Origin: Oreohelix idahoensis
Taxonomy: Eukaryota; Mollusca; Gastropoda; Stylommatophora; Oreohelicidae
DNA: 64,000 nt
Direction: 5' to 3'
NCBI GenBank assembly: GCA_024509875.1
Contig: JAMPIV010018954.1
Span: 310,001-374,000 of the forward strand
This document shows, one piece after another, positions 58,152 through 64,000 of this stretch (positions are counted from its first letter, which is position 1; each line of letters begins with the position of its first letter). The position numbers were made by a program, and so were the translations under genes. The notes under the pieces were generated by a model. It had not been told where the DNA came from, ran no database searches, and saw only the letters and a program-made list of their open reading frames with translations.

Positions 58152-59757
58152 TTAATTTATGACAATGAAGCTGCCCTGATCGGTAGTTTTAGGGTGATTG
58201 GCATCGTCGATTTTCTCCTCTTCCTCCGTGGTCCAGTTTCTACTCAAGAAGTCAGCTCCGACATTCTGTTTTCCTGGAATATATTCCACTTTGAAGGAAT
58301 AAACACTCAATAGCAAGGCCCAACGCATTATCCTTGCGTTGAATTCCTTCTTGGCATCCAGGAAAGCTAGTGGAGCATGGTCTGTTTGCACCGTGAAAGA
58401 AGTACCATACAGAAACTCATGATGGCGTCTGATGCCATGAATCAGAGCGAGACATTCTCTTTCAACGACACTGTAGTTGCGTTCCGCTTTATTCAGTTTC
58501 CGACTGCCATAGGCAACTGGAAATAGCATGTTCAGGTCACTGTCATCGGCTTGCAGCAATGTTGACCCGATGCCCTGACCTGACGCGTCAACTCTCAGTA
58601 TGAAAGGTTTCTTAAGGTCAGGTAACCTTAGGATGGGGTATGCCGACAACTGTCCTTTCAAAGTACTATACGCGTGTTCGCACTTTTGATCCCATATGAC
58701 CTTATCAGGACAACCTTTCTTGGTGAGGTCAGTCAGAGGTGCTGTCAGTCCGTTGAAGTTCTGGATGTATTTCTGATAGTATGCACATAGCGATATGAAG
58801 GAACGTACGTCTTTCTTCGTTCGGGGTCTTTTTTGCTGCCACAATTTTCTCCACGTTCTTCTTAATAGGCCAACTGCATCCGTGAGAAATAGTATGCCCC
58901 AGGAAGTCTAACTGTTCAAACCCGATGAGACATTTGCTAGGTCTGGCTGTGAGACCCGTTTCCTGTAGTCTCCTGAGGAGCATAGCAACCGTAGCAATAT
59001 GTTCTTCATAGGTTTCCGATGCAATTAATATGTCATCTATGAAATTATGGATATGGGGACTTTGCAAAGGCTCTAGAAGCTTCCTCATCATCCTGGTGAA
59101 CACTCCTGGTGCGTTATGCAAACCGAACGGCATCACATTAAATGTGTAATGTCCTTCGCTAGTGCTGAAAGCTAACAAAGGTTTAATTTCCTCCTTGACT
59201 GGTATTTGATAATAACCTTTACTGAGGTCAATCTTGGAGAAGATCTTTGCTTTGCTGAGCTTGGTGAACAGCTCAGAAACAGTTTGGAGAGGTTCGGGCT
59301 GGAATTCCGTTACAGCGTTTAGCAACCTGTAATCAATGCACAGCCGAACTTCCTTATTGGGCTTCTGCAACAGCACTACACTCGAGCTGTAAGGAGATGT
59401 AGACTCACTGATAATTCCTGCCTGACGCAGCTTGTCTATTTCTCCGCGAAGTGCATCCGCTTTAGCGTACGGGATGGGGTAAACTCTGGTTTGAACAGGG
59501 GTCTCGTTTGTTAATTTCATATCAAATTCAATGAGATTTGTTCGACCAGGTACATCCGTTAAGACTGCACTGTACTGTTTTAGTAGAGCCCTGGTTTCTG
59601 TTTGTTGTTCAGGTGAGAGATTGTCGCCGAACTTGACATCTTTAAAGGATTCTGTGGGTTGCAGTGGATACTCCATGCACCCATCATCATCTTCCTCGTC
59701 TTCCGTTGCTATGGCGACAGCCAGGAGATGCTCGGAGGATGGCACCGGTCTTTCCAA
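58152..59757 (-). pseudogene. RT and RNase H of element 4, one frameshift
   Basis: 59757-58840 holds a leader rich in acidic residues (EDEEDDD), then RT blocks: LRQAGIISESTSPYSS, KIDLSKGYYQIP, NVMPFGLHNAPGVF and the catalytic FIDDIL. A one-base expansion in a run of six (T on plus, 58829-58834) moves the frame to the next ORF (58844-58152), which carries the RT connection and RNase H (LRVDASGQGIG; RNYSVVERECLAL; QTDHAPL; GADFLSR). All catalytic Asp of RT are present. It follows integrase, confirming the INT-RT order. Confidence 0.92.
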
Positions 59758-61520
59758 ATATTTCTTTAGCAGATTTATGTGGAAGACCTTCTCCTTCCTT
59801 TGATGGAGATCTTGTAATTGGTACGTGAGATCTTTTTAAGGACGGTAAACGGCCCTTGCCATCCGATGCGAAGTTTATTGCTTCCGGTTGGGAAGTAGCA
59901 ACAAAACTTTCTCCCCTGGTTGGAGCTCTCTCTCTTTGGCAGCTTTGTTGTATCTTTTAGCGTGTTTAGCGCGGGCTTTCGTAAGGTTGGTTGTAGCTAG
60001 ATCCCATCCTAGCTTTAGCCTTTCCTTGAGCTCAGATACATACTTGCTTGCAGAGACGACTGTCTCGTCAGCCTTTTGGTCTGTCAGGGACCGAAGTAAG
60101 GCTTCTAATGGCCCCTTTATAGGTCTGCCAAATAAAAGTGTAGCAGGCGGGAATCCCGTAGACGCTTGGGGAACCTCTCGGTAGGCGAATAAGGCAGCCG
60201 ATATATATAGGTCCCAGTCTTCCGGTTTCTCCTGACCCAGCTTACGTAACATGGTGGTGAGGCTGCCATTAAAACGTTCCACGAGCCCATTTCCGGCCGG
60301 ATGGTAGGGACTTGTGTGGATATGTTTGGCCCTCAAGATCTTAAAGATCTCCTCCATTAACAGGCTACGGAATTGGGATCCATTTTCCGTCAAAACTTGT
60401 TGAGGGAATCCCAACCGTGTAAAAATTTGCACGAGGGCTTCTGCAACATGCTTGGAATCTATGCATGTTAGCGGTACAGCTTCGGCCCACATAGTGCAAG
60501 TGTCAACTAAGGTCAGGATGAACCTGTTCCTTCTTTTGGTCTTTTCCAGAGGACCAATAATGTCGACAGCAACCCGTTCAAATGGAGTCCCTACTATTGG
60601 CATTTGCCCCATAGTTACTGGGGGTGTCAAGTGCTTGGGTGCTACCCGTTGGCACTGGGCGCAGGATTTCACGTACCTGACAATGTCAGAGTTCATTCCT
60701 GGCCACCAATAGTGGGTTTTTATTCGCTGAATAGTGGCGTTTTGTCCCATATGTCCGCTAAAGGAAAGAGAGTGCCCCATCTCTAAGATCTGGCTTCGGT
60801 ACTGCGTCGGTACTAGGAGCTGGTTATTCCCCGTGTCCGGGTTTCCCGTTCTACGATACAATACGCCATCCTTAGAAAAGATGTCTCCGTTGTGTCTGGG
60901 GTTCTTAGCCATGGGCAGTTTTTTAAAGCAGAGCTCTAGAGTAGGGTCCTTTTGTTGCGCCTCCTTCAGTTCGTTCGGCAACAAATTTGGCGCAGGCTCC
61001 CTCTCCTTCTTGGCTTGCCCTCTTGTGGTTACCGCTGCCACAATCGGCTCCTTTGGTCTCCCAATAAACACATATCTACATCCCAGGATAACTGGGTAGA
61101 TAGGATCATCCATAATGGCCGCTTTTATAACTCCTCTGACAAAATCAGAGTGTATTTCTACCAGTGCGATAGGCAGCGTCCTGTGCGCATCACTCTTAAA
61201 CACTCCACTAAGTTTGACGGTTTCCTCTGTCTCCTGACCTGGTTTGACTAGGTGTCTAGCAACAATACAACTAAAACTTAATCCAGTGTCAAAGAGACAA
61301 GTGGTTGAGGTACCATTCAAAATTACAGTTCCTCGAGTTGAGGGTCGGTCCCCCTCAGGTTGAGAATCACTGACATTGATTCTACCTTTCGAGGCTGTAT
61401 GCAAACATCCAACGCGGTTTGAACCGGTTTGTTTGCCCTGATCAGACGTTCCTGGTGTAGGGGTCTTTCCTTTTCCTTGACCTTGGTGGCCGCGCTGCCA
61501 CGTAGGCTTGGTGGGTTGAT
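59758..61520 (-). pseudogene. Protease and integrase of element 4
   Basis: ORF 61404-59875. Protease FDTG (DTG, not DSG as in elements 1-3) near 61300; H2C2 finger (HSLSFSGH ... CAQC); integrase core with AVDIIGP, VLTENGSQF and GNGLVERFNG. The second catalytic position is Glu (GAA) instead of Asp, which should impair strand transfer. At ~59880 and ~59800 single-base shifts break the GPY-like module (GWQGPF) and the linker to RT. Confidence 0.92.
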
Positions 61521-62630
61521 CAGAGTTGTTGTTGGGGGGGGTATCGGGTTTTGTAGAATTTCGATTTTTCCTGGGGAGGTCTCTGGGTATTATTTTCTCG
61601 TTGGTTATAATTCTGAGAGGAATTAGAGGAATAGGATGACTGCTCTAGATTTTGTTTACGAGATGGCTCATCTGTGGGTTTACGTTTAGTGCTGGGAAGT
61701 TCGGCCATTGCATTGGTATAGTGTTCGGCCTTATTGAGTATGTCCTCAAGCCTGACTGCGCCCTGTTCAGCCAAAAATCTACGGGTTTCGTTTGACATAG
61801 TTGCCTTTATCTGTTCCACAAGAACAAGTTCAAGTAGTCCCTCATATGTAAGAGGTAGGTCAGATAATTCAATGCACTTTGTCAGATAACCCGTGAGACG
61901 TGAAGAGAACTGGGGAAATGTTTCCGTGCTCTCTTTTCGGCTGTTTCTGAACAACTGCAGAAACTTTCGGGCAGTCATCTCAAACTGCTGTAGTAAGGCC
62001 TTCTTCAACATGTCGTAATCATGTTGATTCGGTCCCAGCTTTGTGTACACGTCATAAGCATTGCCATTCAGTGACGTTGAAAGTTTGAGCGCCCAGCGGG
62101 TACTCTCTAACCCATAAAGATTCGCGAGTCTCTCGAATTTTTCTAGGTAGCTGTCAATTTTTTTCGTTAGGGCTAGGAAAAGACTCTAAAGCGAAAGACA
62201 TCGCAGTTAATTGGGCAGACTGAGTGCTGGAGAGATCCATTGTTTGAGACTGGGGCGAAGACGGCTCTCCATTATTTGAAGTAGAGGCACTCCGACTCTC
62301 TAAAGCCTTGAGCGCTAATTCATGTTGTCTTTCCCTCTCTCTTTCTCTCTCTCTGCGGGCTTCCATTTCTGCCTCAATTTTCTTCTGTTCCAATTGACGA
62401 TCGTCCGCTTCTTTCTTCCTAGCTTCTGCCCTCTCTTCTCTCTCTTTTTCTTCCTTCCTCTCAGCTTCTGCCCTTTGTTTCTCTTCCTTCCTCTCTGCTT
62501 CTGCTCTTTGTTGCTCCGCGTCATATATTTGCAGTTCCTGGGTGATAAACAGATTCGCGGCTTCTGTGTCTAATCCTGAGTCTTTCGCTTCCTGTCTCAA
62601 AATGGATCTTATCCTAATTCTCTCAGCCAT
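61521..62630 (-). pseudogene. Gag of element 4, frameshifted
   Basis: ATG at 62630 (MAERIRIRSIL; the frame opens at a TTG two codons earlier). Lys/Glu/Arg-rich coiled coil (RAEAERKEEK repeats), Ser-rich linker, then capsid. One extra T (plus strand, ~62159-62165) shifts the frame before the capsid. The C-terminal half (62000-61740, FLQLFRNSRKESTE to LEDILNKAEHYT) is SCAN-like. A run of eight G at ~61533-61541 causes a second shift between the capsid tail and protease. No CCHC zinc knuckle seen. Confidence 0.88.
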
Positions 62631-62636
62631 TGTCAA

Positions 62637-63312
62637 AGAACTGGATGCTTCTAAGACTAGAGAATAGTAAGATGGAACAAGAAGGGGAAAAACTCAAGGC
62701 CGCTACGCGAAAAACAAAGTAAAAAATTTACTGAATGACCTCGTGTGTTAACTTATCGCCGCTATTATTGTCACTTAAGACTCGTAACGCAAGCAACTAT
62801 GCCAATTAAATGGTAAGTTACACTAGAAAAGAATCTACTCTTACTAACAGTAGAGAAAAATTTATATTAAACAATTTAAAAGGAAAAAAAAAATTTCCCA
62901 GAAAATGTTAATTCTCTAACAACAAACTCCGTCCCTGAAGACAATTTTTGAGATGAGACGTAGTTAACTTAATTTTAAAAAATCAGAACAATCCGTCTTT
63001 AGCTTAGCTCAACTCAAACGCTTCATAACCTTTAGTGATTGTAAAACAATCACGCAGTCCCAGCAATTATATAACCAAAATTTTCAATTCCCTCTGCCAG
63101 AGAATACAAATGTGACAATCTTTTATTATCACTAACTGCCTGTTCCTGTGGAAAAACAAACCTGTCTTAATTATTGTGTGGTTGGCCCAAAATACTGAAC
63201 GGCTTGGTCTAGGGGAAGTAATACTTTTAAAGATTATACCCTACTTCACAAAGACAATCAACCACACTCTATTTTAACTAAGTTCAGAATCTCGAACGAG
63301 CTAACCATATAT
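62637..63312 (-). other. Leader and primer site of element 4
   Basis: Non-coding. On the minus strand TGGTTAGCTCGTTCGAG begins five bases after the LTR and is a possible primer site. Confidence 0.6.
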
Positions 63313-64000
63313 TGTCGTAATTTTTATCTGAGAGGGTGCTGATGAATATTGGTCCCTTTAGAGTGTAAAGTGATATTGAAGGCTCTGTGAGAATAAGGTT
63401 ATGAATGAATGAGGTAGTAGATTCACAAGCGCTGGGAAGGAGCAAGGACAGTCTCTTATTACGACAATATCTGTTTTCTCACAGACTACTCCTATCTCTC
63501 TTCTGCACAAACAATTGTGTCAGTTCCAGTCGCTCAGGCGCACTCACCGATTTGGTGATTCTGTCGCTCAACGTACATGAATACAAACTACACAGATGGA
63601 AATGTTTGGAGTTTTAGGCCAACCGACAACCAACACAAATAAATATTCATACCTTTATTATCATAAAGGACTCACACATAATTGTACATTTACAGTCAAA
63701 AATCAAAGGTTACAAAATACCAATATAACTAGGGAAGAGGGGGTTTTTTGAGGAGAAATATCCCATCCACCGTTTCCCGTTTATATCTACTAACAGACAA
63801 AACCCGGTCCCAAAGACAAGAAAAGGGGGGGGGGGGAGGTGATCAGAGATAGGCAATTTAACCCACTGGTAAATATATTACTCTGAGGCAAGGGGTTACA
63901 GAAAGAAGGGGGGGGGGGGGTAGAGGAAAACTAGGGTTCTCAATTGTCTCCCTTTAAATCAACAAATTTTACGGGAGGGGGGAATGAACACAGTTACCCA
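63313..64000 (-). repeat. 5' LTR of element 4, partial
   Basis: Matches 55628 onward, starting TGTCGTAATTTTTATCTGAG. Cut by the window end. Its G-runs (63826-63836, 63909-63920) differ in length from the other copy. Confidence 0.9.

Larger units (their letters stand above)
55628..64000 (-). mobile_element. Element 4: second family of Gmr1-order LTR retrotransposon, right end outside window
   Basis: On the minus strand: 5' LTR from beyond 64000 to 63313, primer site, gag (62630), protease, integrase, RT, RNase H (to 58152), polypurine tract, 3' LTR 58111-55628. LTR copies share TGTCGTAATTTTTATCTGAG but differ by several indels in the visible part, so it is older than elements 1-3. The LTR is ~2.5 kb, much longer than in the other three. 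Coding frame broken by about five one-base shifts. The right target duplication is out of view. Confidence 0.93.

Overview
This window is animal (metazoan) nuclear DNA, most likely from a marine invertebrate; a mollusc is my best guess, but nothing here proves it. The reasons are spliced exons, very long (AT)n tracts, and many transposon types packed together: Ty3/gypsy-like LTR elements with a rearranged pol, Tc1, mariner, pogo/Tigger-like and hAT-like DNA elements, RTE-like LINE tails ending in short tandem repeats, and a tRNA-derived SINE. No bacterial-style operon is present. Almost everything recognisable is mobile DNA. The one exception is three exons at 50.7-53.3 kb, minus strand, that look like part of a receptor-type guanylate cyclase gene.

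The main theme is four LTR retrotransposons with domain order Gag-protease-integrase-reverse transcriptase-RNase H. Integrase lies before RT, as in the Gmr1-like branch of Ty3/gypsy, not after it as in most gypsy elements. Element 1 (131-9350, +) and element 3 (31961-42122, +) each carry one uninterrupted Gag-Pol reading frame. Element 2 (25632-45549, -) is a close relative split by the insertion of element 3 into its gag, and both insertions have clean 5-bp target duplications (GTAAC outside, CTCAT inside). Element 4 (55628 to beyond the window end, -) is a more distant family with long LTRs, several one-base frameshifts and a changed integrase catalytic residue. The Gags share an N-terminal charged coiled coil and a SCAN-like capsid region; elements 1 and 3 have a Cys/His motif in place of the usual zinc knuckle.

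Layout: 1-9480, element 1 between AT tracts and short inverted arms. 9.5-16.7 kb, unassigned DNA with an LTR copy, minisatellites and a mariner relic. 16.9-18.8 kb, a gag relic with primer site and long LTR. 19.9-23.2 kb, LINE endonuclease fragments, a hAT-like MITE holding a SINE, and an AT tract. 23.95-25.5 kb, a complete Tc1 element. 25.6-45.5 kb, the element 2/3 nest. 46.3-49.6 kb, LINE tails, a SINE interrupted by a LINE, and a 36-bp minisatellite grown inside a LINE tail. 49.7-50.3 kb, AT tracts with a near-perfect 62-bp inverted repeat. 50.7-53.3 kb, host exons with a pogo-like relic in an intron. 54.2-54.7 kb, another LINE tail. 55.5-64 kb, element 4.

The LTR pairs of elements 1, 2 and 3 look almost identical by eye, so these insertions are recent, and elements 1 and 3 could still be active. 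All alignments and domain calls were made by eye without database searches.
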